A DNA stretch of 64,000 bases, taken from NCBI RefSeq assembly GCF_010119225.1, contig NZ_WNKF01000018.1, forward strand, positions 1 to 64,000. The letters run 5' to 3'. The notes below the pieces were generated by a model. It was given only the letters and a program-made list of their open reading frames with translations. It did not search any database and was not told where the DNA came from. Within the stretch, counting starts at the first letter, position 1, and the number at the start of each line of letters is the position of its first letter. Origin of the DNA: Cyclobacterium roseum. Its GTDB lineage: Bacteria > Bacteroidota > Bacteroidia > Cytophagales > Cyclobacteriaceae. Made by a program: the position numbers and the translations under genes. Below, piece after piece: positions 17,943 through 25,768 of this stretch.

Positions 17943-20720
17943 ATGAAGTACGTTCCGTTTATTGTGGGGCTTTTTGTCCTCATGATTGCCTCGGTTACCT
18001 CCTCCCATGCCACCCACATCCGGGCTGGGGAAATCATCGCGGAAAGAATTTCCACCCAAACGCTGACCTATCAGATTACCGTAGTGGGATATACCGATAC
18101 CCGTTCTACCGTTGTTTTTGGTCCGGGCGAGATTGATTTTGGGGACGGTCGATCAGAGGTTTTGAATACGGAGAGTGCCTTTAACTTTACCGAAAATCTT
18201 GGAAACAATATTGAGAAAAATGTATTTGTGATCACCCACACCTACCAGGGTCCCGGCAATTACACCATTCGGTTTATGGAATTTAACCGAAATGCAAACA
18301 CCTTGAACATGGACCAGTCGGTGGACACTCCTTTTTATATAGAGACCATGATCAGCATTGATCCGTTTTTAGGTGTCAATAATTCTCCCATACTCACCAT
18401 CGCTCCCGTAGATAATGGTGCGGTAAATCAGACCTACATTCACAATCCGGGAGCTTATGATCCAGACGGGGATAGCCTCGCATACGTGTTGGATGTCCCG
18501 AAACAAGCTTTCCAACGAGAAGTAAATAACTATCGGAGCCCGGCTTCGGGAGAATTTAGTTTTACACGGCAGGACGGTACCACCCCTCCTTTTCTGGAAC
18601 TGGACCCTGTCACCGGCGACCTGATCTGGGATGCCCCCGGAATCGCAGGTCAATACAATGTGGCTTTTCGAATTGAGGAATGGCGCCTGGTGGCAGGAGA
18701 ATGGCAGCGCATAGGTTATGTACTACGGGACATGCAGATCATCATTGAAAATACGGATAATCGAAGGCCCGAATTGATCATGCCTGAGGACATCTGTGTA
18801 GAAGCAGGTACCGAGATCACTGAAATCTTCCAGGGAATGGATCCGGATGGGGACCCAATCATGATTGAAGTCTTTGGGGATCCGGTAGAAATCACCTCTT
18901 CACCAGCTTCGTACAGTCCCGAATCGACGTTCCAACCCTCGCCTGGTATTATTAGTTTTGAATGGCAGACGGTATGTAATCATGTTAGGGCAAGAACGTA
19001 TCAAGTCCGGGTCCGGATACAGGATCAGCCGGATTCGGGACCGGCATTAGTGGATATTCAAACCTGGAATATCACGGTAGTGGCCCCTCCCCCCACGCCT
19101 TATGCCATCGAGCAGCAGCAAGGCCGCTCAGCTCTCCTGGAATGGGATCCCTATGTTTGCTCCAATGCAGCCGAAACCATGCAGGTCTGGCGCAGGATCA
19201 ACAGCGACCCCTATGAACCAGATTCCTGTGAAACCGGAATTCGGGAGGGATACACGCTGGTAGGAGAAACCAACATGGATACGTTTGATTTTCAGGACAC
19301 CAACCAGGGGATGGGATTAAGTCCCGGCAATACCTACTGTTACCGCCTGGTGGCTGCCTTTCCTTCTCCCAGATCGGGTGAAAGTTACGTTTCTGAAGAA
19401 ATATGTATCACCGTAGACGTGGACGTACCCTTGATTACCAATGTGAGCGTAGAAGAAACCAGCTCGGAATCTGGTGAAATCCTGGTGAGATGGACTCCCC
19501 CATACGATATTGATACCGACATCTATCCGGTACCTTTTACGTATGAGCTAATTCGCAATCAGGGTTTTGCCGGAACAAGTGGCACCACGTCATTGATTAC
19601 CACTCCCGATACTGTATTTACGGATAGTCAGTTAAATACCGAAAATCTGGTCTATAATTACAAAGTCATCCTGCTTTCGGATGGGGAAAAAATAGACACC
19701 AGCAGCATTGCTTCTTCGGTTAGAGTTGATCCTACGATCATCAACGAAGCCATCGAACTTCAATGGGAATTTCAGGTTCCGTGGAACAACGAGGATTCAA
19801 GTTTCCCCCATTTGGTATACCGAAACCGTACTGATGCAGCGGGAGAAGACACCGAAAATTTCACGCTTATAGCCGAGGTAAATGTAACGGAAGATGGGTT
19901 CGTTTACCTGGATGACGGTAGTCATAATGGCGTACCGCTGGATACCGAAAAGGAGTATTGCTATTACGTGGTAACAAATGGAAGTTACAACCTGGATATT
20001 CTGGAATATCCACTGGCGAATAATTCCCAGATCGTGTGTGCCCGGCCTGATGACGACCGGCTTCCCTGCCCTCCGGTATTGAGCTATGAGGGGCCCGAAT
20101 GCACTGACTTCCTGGCAGACAAACCATGTAATTTTAGTGATTTCTACCACGATCTGAGTTGGGAACCAGATTTTACCGGGGAATGTGATTCGGAGCTGAA
20201 CGGTTATCGCATTTACTTTTCCAATACTGGAGAGGAAGGAACGTTTAATTTGGTGTCCACCGTTCCCGTAATTCAAATGGAGACCCGGATTGAAGGGCTG
20301 ACGGAATTGAAAGGTTGCTATTACATCACGGCCGTCGACCGGTCAGGTAATGAAAGTGAACCCAGCAACGTCGTTTGTATAGACAATTGCCCTAATTATG
20401 AATTACCGAATGTATTTACTCCAAATGGAGATAACATTAATGACACCTTTCAGGCATTTGACAACCCGTATGACAAGTGTCCTCGATTTGTGGAGGCGGT
20501 AGAAATCAATGTTTACAATCGCTGGGGTACCCTGGTTCATTCCTATAACAGCACGCTGGCAACTGAAAACAATATTTACATTAATTGGGATGGCAGGGAC
20601 ACTGAAGGCAATGAGTTGCCGTCAGGAACCTATTACTATGAAGCAACCGTTTACTTCGATGTACTGGATGAAAACCTTCGCCAAAAGAAAAGTAAAGGTA
20701 CCATTCAGTTGATGAAGTAA
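17943..20720 (+). CDS. Large secreted protein with gliding-type T9SS C-terminal domain
   Basis: The 925-residue protein starts best at ATG 17943, giving a clear signal peptide (MKYVPFIVGLFVLMIASVTSSHA). A PKD- or cadherin-like region follows (YDPDGDSLAY, MDPDGDPIMIEV) with bacterial Ig/fibronectin-like repeats through the middle (ALLEWDPYVC, ILVRWTPPYD, HDLSWEPDF). The C-terminal 100 residues form a gliding-motility-associated (CHU_C, type B) sorting domain: LPNVFTPNGDNINDTF, INVYNRWGTLVH, WDGRDTEGNELPSGTYYYE. Such domains direct export by the type IX secretion system. It is probably a surface or adhesin-like protein. The porX gene of the same system's regulation lies at 36678. Confidence 0.9.
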   Translation: MKYVPFIVGLFVLMIASVTSSHATHIRAGEIIAERISTQTLTYQITVVGYTDTRSTVVFGPGEIDFGDGRSEVLNTESAFNFTENLGNNIEKNVFVITHTYQGPGNYTIRFMEFNRNANTLNMDQSVDTPFYIETMISIDPFLGVNNSPILTIAPVDNGAVNQTYIHNPGAYDPDGDSLAYVLDVPKQAFQREVNNYRSPASGEFSFTRQDGTTPPFLELDPVTGDLIWDAPGIAGQYNVAFRIEEWRLVAGEWQRIGYVLRDMQIIIENTDNRRPELIMPEDICVEAGTEITEIFQGMDPDGDPIMIEVFGDPVEITSSPASYSPESTFQPSPGIISFEWQTVCNHVRARTYQVRVRIQDQPDSGPALVDIQTWNITVVAPPPTPYAIEQQQGRSALLEWDPYVCSNAAETMQVWRRINSDPYEPDSCETGIREGYTLVGETNMDTFDFQDTNQGMGLSPGNTYCYRLVAAFPSPRSGESYVSEEICITVDVDVPLITNVSVEETSSESGEILVRWTPPYDIDTDIYPVPFTYELIRNQGFAGTSGTTSLITTPDTVFTDSQLNTENLVYNYKVILLSDGEKIDTSSIASSVRVDPTIINEAIELQWEFQVPWNNEDSSFPHLVYRNRTDAAGEDTENFTLIAEVNVTEDGFVYLDDGSHNGVPLDTEKEYCYYVVTNGSYNLDILEYPLANNSQIVCARPDDDRLPCPPVLSYEGPECTDFLADKPCNFSDFYHDLSWEPDFTGECDSELNGYRIYFSNTGEEGTFNLVSTVPVIQMETRIEGLTELKGCYYITAVDRSGNESEPSNVVCIDNCPNYELPNVFTPNGDNINDTFQAFDNPYDKCPRFVEAVEINVYNRWGTLVHSYNSTLATENNIYINWDGRDTEGNELPSGTYYYEATVYFDVLDENLRQKKSKGTIQLMK

Positions 20721-20799
20721 CGCCAAATCACTAATTTAGTGGTTATTGAAAAGAAATCAATTTATTTAAATTTTAAACCTATAAAGTAACAAGGATTTT

Positions 20800-21423
20800 A
20801 TGAAAGCCCATACTAAAACAACCCAAGATAGCCTTTCCCCGCAAGATGCGCTGACTTTTTTAAAGGAGGGAAATAAACGATTTATCAGTAACCTGAGCAC
20901 GAATAGAAATCTGCTCCAAATGGTCAACGAGACCCGGGATGGCCAATGGCCCTTTGCGGTTGTGTTGAGTTGTATTGACTCCAGAACATCTGCAGAGTTG
21001 ATTTTTGACCAGGGATTAGGCGATATATTTAGTGCCAGGGTAGCCGGAAATGTAGTCAACGAAGATATTTTGGGTAGCATGGAATATGCGGTGAAATACG
21101 CTGGTTCGAAATTGGTATTGGTACTGGGGCATACCAAATGTGGGGCCGTAACCAGTGCCTGTAAAAAGGTAAAAGACGGAAATATTACGGCCCTTCTGCA
21201 TAAAATCAAACCAGCGATAGACAGGGCTACAAAAGAGTCCAATGGGGCCACAGAAGATTCTGTTTTCATAGAGAAAGTGGCTACCTTTAATGTGCTTGAG
21301 GCGATGGAAGAAGTTAGAGAACGAAGTCCGATCATCAGTAACCTGGAAAAAGAGGGTAAAATCATGGTAGTAGGAGCCGTTTACAATGTAGAAACGGGCC
21401 AGGTGCAGTTTTTCGAAAATTAA
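20800..21423 (+). CDS. Beta-class carbonic anhydrase
   Basis: This 207-residue enzyme interconverts CO2 and bicarbonate. The zinc ligands and active-site dyad of the beta class are in place: C58 with D60 and R62 in SCIDSR, then H111 and C114 in GHTKCGAV. No signal peptide is seen, so it is likely cytoplasmic, supplying bicarbonate for carboxylases such as the one starting fatty acid synthesis; fabD is the next gene but is separated by a strong terminator. A near-match promoter (TTG, 18 nt, TAAATTTT) lies about 30 nt before the start. Confidence 0.93.
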   Translation: MKAHTKTTQDSLSPQDALTFLKEGNKRFISNLSTNRNLLQMVNETRDGQWPFAVVLSCIDSRTSAELIFDQGLGDIFSARVAGNVVNEDILGSMEYAVKYAGSKLVLVLGHTKCGAVTSACKKVKDGNITALLHKIKPAIDRATKESNGATEDSVFIEKVATFNVLEAMEEVRERSPIISNLEKEGKIMVVGAVYNVETGQVQFFEN

Positions 21424-21442
21424 GCAGCTAAGCGAATTGATT

Positions 21443-21486
21443 TTAAGGCAGCTTCGGACCATCGGTTGAAGCTGCCTTAATTTTTT
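21443..21486 (+). terminator. Rho-independent terminator after carbonic anhydrase
   Basis: TTAAGGCAGCTTC (21443-21455) and GAAGCTGCCTTAA (21468-21480) pair perfectly over 13 bp with a 12-base loop and are followed by six T. It ends the carbonic anhydrase transcript. Its 3' arm overlaps the fabD promoter. Confidence 0.93.
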
Positions 21487-21497
21487 CATTACCTTTG
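21466..21497 (+). promoter_or_regulatory. fabD promoter nested in the upstream terminator
   Basis: TTG at 21466-21468, a 21-nt spacer and an exact TAnnTTTG (TACCTTTG, 21490-21497). The -33 element is the loop/3'-arm junction of the preceding terminator hairpin. The leader to the ATG at 21528 would be about 25 nt. Confidence 0.65.
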
Positions 21498-21527
21498 TAC
21501 CCTTAACCAACAAAACCGCCTTTTATC

Positions 21528-22406
21528 ATGGTAGCTTACGTATTTCCGGGCCAGGGAGCCCAGTATCCAGGAATGGGAAAAGAACTGTATACCCAAAAAC
21601 CCGAAGCAAAAAAACTATTTGAACTGGCCAATGAAATTTTAGATTTCAAGATTACAGATATCATGTTTGAAGGTACTGCCGATGCCTTGAAACAAACCAA
21701 TGTCACCCAGCCAGCGGTGTTCCTTCATTCGGTAATAACAGCCTTGACATCTGAGAAATTCCAGCCTGACATGGTTGCCGGGCACTCCCTGGGTGAATTT
21801 TCCGCATTGGTGGCCAATAAGGCATTGCGGTTTGAAGATGGGTTACGGCTGGTTCATCAACGGGCACTGGCCATGCAAGAGGCCTGTGAAATTAACCCCT
21901 CTACCATGGCAGCCATTCTCGGACTGCCCGATGAACAGGTAGAAGCCATTTGTTCCACCATTGTGGGACATGTAGTGGTTCCTGCTAATTACAACTGTCC
22001 CGGGCAGCTAGTCATCTCGGGAAGCCTGGAAGGAATACAAATCGCCTGTGAAAAAATGAAAGCTGCCGGGGCGAAACGAGCCCTTCCACTACCTGTAGGC
22101 GGTGCTTTTCATTCGCCACTGATGGAACCAGCCCGGGTCAAACTCGAATCAGCCATCCATTCCACAACTTTTTCAACTCCTAATTGTCCTATTTACCAGA
22201 ACGTTAGTACTACTGCCGTGAAGGATGTGGAAACCATCAAAAGAAACCTTATTGCACAGCTCACAGCACCTGTCAAATGGACTCAATCGGTGCAGCACAT
22301 GGTGCAAGACGGGGCCGTAACATTTATGGAATGTGGACCCGGAAAGGTCCTGCAGGGATTGGTTAAAAAAATACACAAAGAAGCCGAAGTCGACTCGATG
22401 GAATAA
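21528..22406 (+). CDS. fabD: Malonyl-CoA:ACP transacylase
   Basis: The 292-residue enzyme moves the malonyl group from CoA to acyl carrier protein, supplying the extender unit for fatty acid synthesis. The FPGQGAQYPGMG oxyanion-hole motif is at the N-terminus, and the nucleophile is S87 in GHSLGE. The conserved active-site His is in GGAFHSPLM. Length and motifs match housekeeping FabD. It has its own promoter and shares a hairpin terminator with the convergent folK gene. Confidence 0.96.
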   Translation: MVAYVFPGQGAQYPGMGKELYTQKPEAKKLFELANEILDFKITDIMFEGTADALKQTNVTQPAVFLHSVITALTSEKFQPDMVAGHSLGEFSALVANKALRFEDGLRLVHQRALAMQEACEINPSTMAAILGLPDEQVEAICSTIVGHVVVPANYNCPGQLVISGSLEGIQIACEKMKAAGAKRALPLPVGGAFHSPLMEPARVKLESAIHSTTFSTPNCPIYQNVSTTAVKDVETIKRNLIAQLTAPVKWTQSVQHMVQDGAVTFMECGPGKVLQGLVKKIHKEAEVDSME

Positions 22407-22418
22407 ATCAAAACCAAG

Positions 22419-22454
22419 CCATTAACCGTCGGAATAGAGACCGACGGTTAATGG
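22419..22454. terminator. Bidirectional hairpin between fabD and folK
   Basis: CCATTAACCGTCGG (22419-22432) and CCGACGGTTAATGG (22441-22454) form a perfect 14-bp stem with an 8-base loop. It lies 12 bp after the fabD stop and contains the last ten codons of folK. There is no long T-run on either side, so it may act partly as an mRNA end-stabilising structure. Confidence 0.7.
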
Positions 22455-22907
22455 ATCCTTGCATTTTTTCAATAGTTCTTTATTGCTTGTTTTTTCCAAT
22501 GGGTGAATATACTCGGGCAAAACCTCTGCCAAGGGCACCAGTACAAACTTTCGAAAGCGCAACTGAGGATGGGGTACCTGCAATACCTCCGATTGGATAA
22601 CCGCTTCGTCAAAATAAAGGATATCTATATCCATGGTTCGGTCTCCCCATTTAGTTTCCCGTTTTCTACCCAGGCGACGCTCTATTTGCTGGATACAGGC
22701 GAGGGTTTTCTCAGGATCCATTTTTGTTTGGAGTACCAGTACCTGATTCAGATAAGGGCTACGTGATTCCCCTCCCCAGGCTTCTGTTTCGTAAATAGCA
22801 GAAGCTCTCACTAACTTCATCTCCTGTAGCAAGCAATTTACTGCTTCATTCAATAATAACAGCCTATCGCCCTCATTTCCACCCAAGCCCAGTACCACCG
22901 TATGCAT
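22422..22907 (-). CDS. folK: 2-amino-4-hydroxy-6-hydroxymethyldihydropteridine diphosphokinase
   Basis: The 161-residue HPPK transfers pyrophosphate from ATP to 6-hydroxymethyl-7,8-dihydropterin, the step before dihydropteroate synthase in folate synthesis. Visible are the LGLGGNEGDR start, YETEAWG, the catalytic WGDRTMDIDILYFDE metal-binding segment and the VPHPQLRFRKFVLVPLAE signature. ATG 22907 is preferred; a TTG two codons earlier is also in frame. The last codons lie inside the hairpin shared with fabD. Confidence 0.95.
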   Translation of the reverse strand: MHTVVLGLGGNEGDRLLLLNEAVNCLLQEMKLVRASAIYETEAWGGESRSPYLNQVLVLQTKMDPEKTLACIQQIERRLGRKRETKWGDRTMDIDILYFDEAVIQSEVLQVPHPQLRFRKFVLVPLAEVLPEYIHPLEKTSNKELLKKCKDPLTVGLYSDG

Positions 22908-22953
22908 AACCAATTTTATTAATTCAAAATACTCAGTTTTGGCAAAAATAGGT

Positions 22954-22961
22954 TATTTTTG
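22954..22961 (+). promoter_or_regulatory. -7 promoter element before sppA
   Basis: TATTTTTG exactly matches TAnnTTTG and lies 25 nt before the ATG at 22987. The nearest TTTG upstream (22938-22941) is only 12 nt away, too close for a standard -33 element, so only the -7 half is well supported. Confidence 0.45.
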
Positions 22962-22986
22962 AAACTTACTAAAACAGAGGGTGTCT

Positions 22987-24744
22987 ATGAAATTTTTAAG
23001 CAACGTTTTAGCCGTGATCGTCGGAATGCTGGTTTTTTGGGTGCTTGCCTTTTTTATTATGGCGGGAATCATCGCCGTCACTGCCGGTTCCGGTGAAATA
23101 GAAATAGAAGAAAATACACTTCTTCACCTTAATTTAAATGGTGTCGTACTGGTAGAGCGCGCTCCGGAGGACGACATGTCCCTACCTCCCTTGCCTTTCG
23201 TTGGAAATGTTTCCAGTGTAGGACTCAATCAGGTCATCCGTGCCATTGAAACGGCCAAAGAAAATTCGGATATCAAAGGCATCTACCTGGAAAGCGGCCT
23301 TCTTTCCGCCGGTCAATCGCACATCCTCGAAATTCGAAATGCATTAAAATCATTTAAAGAAAGCGGGAAATTTATCGTCGCTTATGGCGAATATTTTTCA
23401 GAAACGGGCTATTTCCTATGTTCCGTAGCGGACGAAATTTACCTCAATCCCATCGGCGATTTGGAGTTTAATGGTTTTTCCGCCAATCCCATTTTCCTAA
23501 AAGGCCTGCTGGATAAAATCGAAGTAGAACCGGTAATATTCCGGGTGGGGGAATTTAAAAGTGCCATCGAACCCTTCATCCTGGAAAAGATGAGTGAGGA
23601 AAACCGCTTGCAAACAAGCGTTTACTTGAATGACCTGAATCAGGTGGTCCTGAATGAAGTGGCAGCAAGTCGTTCAATGGAGCTGGAAACTGTTCAGGAA
23701 ATCAACGACAACATGTCTGTCCGCAACAGCCAGGATGCCGTTTCCCTGGGATTGATAGATGCCCTTTGGTACGACGATCAGGTCAAAGGAAGGCTCCGGG
23801 AAAAACTGGGCCTGGAAGAAGATGAAGATATCAATAGTATAAACATAAGCGGAATCAATCAGACAGCGAAAGAGAAGAACAGGCTTTCGCGGAATCAAAT
23901 AGCGATCATCATGGCGGATGGTGAGATCGTCGGCGGCCAAAATCCAGATCAGATCAGTTCAGACCTCTTCCTGAAGGAGATCCGAAAAGCACGAAAAAAT
24001 GAGGATGTGAAAGCCATCGTATTGCGAATAAATTCCCCGGGAGGCTCCGTCGTAGCTTCAGAAGTACTATGGAGGGAATTATCCGAAGCGCAAAAGGAAA
24101 AACCCCTCATCGCCTCCATGTCTAACTATGCCGCTTCCGGTGGGTATTACCTGGCCGCACCCGCCGATACCATTGTAGCGCAGCCCAATACCATTACGGG
24201 TTCTATTGGTATTTTCGGCATTCTATTTAACACACAGGGGCTTCTCAACAACAAACTAGGAATCACGACTGATGTGGTCAGCACCGGGACTTATTCCGAC
24301 TTCCTAAATCCTACCAAGGCCATGTCCGAAGAAGAAAAAGCCATCATGCAAAAAAAGGTGGAAGAAGGCTACGATACGTTTATTCAACGCGTGGCTGATG
24401 GCCGAGAAATGAGCCGGGAGGAAGTCATTGCCATTGCCGGTGGCAGGGTTTGGTCCGGAAGCATGGCCAAAACGATTGGCCTGGTAGATGTCATCGGCGG
24501 CTTCGAAGATGCCATTCACATAGCTGCTCAAAAGGCAGGTTTGGAAGACGACTATCGGGTCGTTGCTTATCCGAAACAAAAAACCCTCCTGGAACAACTT
24601 CTGTCCGACTTTGGCACCGATGTGCAAAGCACCTACAATCGCGTAAAATATGGGGCTTCCTACGAAATATTCCAGATAATGGAACGAATGAAAAAACTGG
24701 AAGGTAGAATGGCCATCCTCCCATTTCTACCGGAAATTGACTAA
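22987..24744 (+). CDS. sppA: Signal peptide peptidase SppA, 67-kDa type
   Basis: The 585-residue membrane-anchored serine protease digests cleaved signal peptides in the inner membrane. A single N-terminal membrane segment is followed by two tandem Clp/crotonase-like halves. The Ser-Lys dyad is split between them as in E. coli SppA: K191 in GEFKSAIEPF and S384 in YAASGGYYLA. The start at ATG 22987 is preferred over the GTG at 22981. The gene is monocistronic as far as seen, with a -7 promoter element at 22954. Confidence 0.95.
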   Translation: MKFLSNVLAVIVGMLVFWVLAFFIMAGIIAVTAGSGEIEIEENTLLHLNLNGVVLVERAPEDDMSLPPLPFVGNVSSVGLNQVIRAIETAKENSDIKGIYLESGLLSAGQSHILEIRNALKSFKESGKFIVAYGEYFSETGYFLCSVADEIYLNPIGDLEFNGFSANPIFLKGLLDKIEVEPVIFRVGEFKSAIEPFILEKMSEENRLQTSVYLNDLNQVVLNEVAASRSMELETVQEINDNMSVRNSQDAVSLGLIDALWYDDQVKGRLREKLGLEEDEDINSINISGINQTAKEKNRLSRNQIAIIMADGEIVGGQNPDQISSDLFLKEIRKARKNEDVKAIVLRINSPGGSVVASEVLWRELSEAQKEKPLIASMSNYAASGGYYLAAPADTIVAQPNTITGSIGIFGILFNTQGLLNNKLGITTDVVSTGTYSDFLNPTKAMSEEEKAIMQKKVEEGYDTFIQRVADGREMSREEVIAIAGGRVWSGSMAKTIGLVDVIGGFEDAIHIAAQKAGLEDDYRVVAYPKQKTLLEQLLSDFGTDVQSTYNRVKYGASYEIFQIMERMKKLEGRMAILPFLPEID

Positions 24745-24805
24745 TTAAATTTATATCATCTATAACCTAAGCAATTAAAACCCCGGTAAATACCTCACTA
24801 TATCC

Positions 24806-25642
24806 ATGTCATTCCCCTTATCAAAATATTACCTGTTCTTGCTGCTACTCCCCTTTTTAAAAATCACCGGGCTATGGGCGCAGGAGCCGGATTCCATCGC
24901 CACATACAATGTCAGGTTGGACACCCCATCTGATTCAGGCTATCTCTGGGAAAACCGGGTATCTCAACTCATTAACCTGATCCGAATCCACGAAATGGAT
25001 ATTATCGGAAGAAACGGAGGCTTGTACACGCAGGTGGAAGACCTTAACAAGGACCTCGATTTCCCTTATATAGGAGAAGGCAGGGAATCTGGAGAATCTT
25101 GTGCCGTTTTTTACAATCCTGAAAAATTTCAGCTTTTAGATACAGGGGCGTTCTGGCTTGCTCCGACTCCGGAAAAGCCTGTGAATGGTGGGGATATCGC
25201 CCGCAACAGAACTTGCTCCTGGGGTAAATTCAAAACATCAAACGATGAATTATTTTATGTGTTTAACGTGCACTACCATCCCATCGATCCATCTGCCCTG
25301 GAGGAGAGTAAAAAGCGGCTACATAAAAAAATCACGGAGATAAATAAGGAGCACTTGCCCTGCATCCTGACAGGTGATTTCAACGGGGAAGAATACAAGC
25401 CTGCCTACCAGAACTCAATAGAGGACACCATTCAAAACGACGAAGACCAGTCGTACTCCCCTCCCAATTCCAGTACCAAACGAATTTCCTTTCCGCTTCG
25501 TAGGGCCTTCTATCCGGAAAAGAGCATCGGAACTGTTTTTTTCAATGCTGATTTTTCCGTGGAGCAACTTGTCTCCCGTGGTTTTAATTGCGGCGAAAAA
25601 TCCCCAAGCACACATTCCCCGCTGTTGGCCCATCTGAAATAG
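24806..25642 (+). CDS. Degenerate endonuclease/exonuclease/phosphatase-family protein, exported
   Basis: The 278-residue protein has a signal peptide (MSFPLSKYYLFLLLLPFLKITGLWAQ) and the overall line of the EEP superfamily: ATYNVRLDT, a RxxxLinliR helix, VFYNPEKF, FNVHYHP and TGDFNGEEY. Several catalytic positions are changed. The metal-binding Glu of the usual GLQE is replaced in IIGRNGGLYTQ, the Asp of the THxDH motif is missing in VHYHP, and the terminal SDHxP reads STHSP. It has probably lost nuclease/phosphatase chemistry, or uses another arrangement. It stands alone between sppA and valS, with a short leader on each side. Confidence 0.75.
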   Translation: MSFPLSKYYLFLLLLPFLKITGLWAQEPDSIATYNVRLDTPSDSGYLWENRVSQLINLIRIHEMDIIGRNGGLYTQVEDLNKDLDFPYIGEGRESGESCAVFYNPEKFQLLDTGAFWLAPTPEKPVNGGDIARNRTCSWGKFKTSNDELFYVFNVHYHPIDPSALEESKKRLHKKITEINKEHLPCILTGDFNGEEYKPAYQNSIEDTIQNDEDQSYSPPNSSTKRISFPLRRAFYPEKSIGTVFFNADFSVEQLVSRGFNCGEKSPSTHSPLLAHLK

Positions 25643-25741
25643 CAAAGGAAGCTCTAGACAGTGCCTGCACGGGATCTGCTCAATTGATGGATTTTTTAGA
25701 ATTCAGAGGGTTAAAAAGTATACCTTCATCCTTTTTTGTGT

Positions 25742-25749
25742 TATTTTTG
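25742..25749 (+). promoter_or_regulatory. -7 promoter element before valS
   Basis: TATTTTTG exactly matches TAnnTTTG, 20 nt before the ATG at 25769. No well-spaced TTG is visible upstream, so the assignment rests on the -7 half only. Confidence 0.45.
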
Positions 25750-25768
25750 CCCCCTAAATTAAATCAGC

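Noticed and set aside
20729-20741. CACTAA/TTAGTG inverted repeat after the T9SS substrate gene
   Set aside because: Six base pairs with a single-base centre and no T-run; not a convincing terminator.
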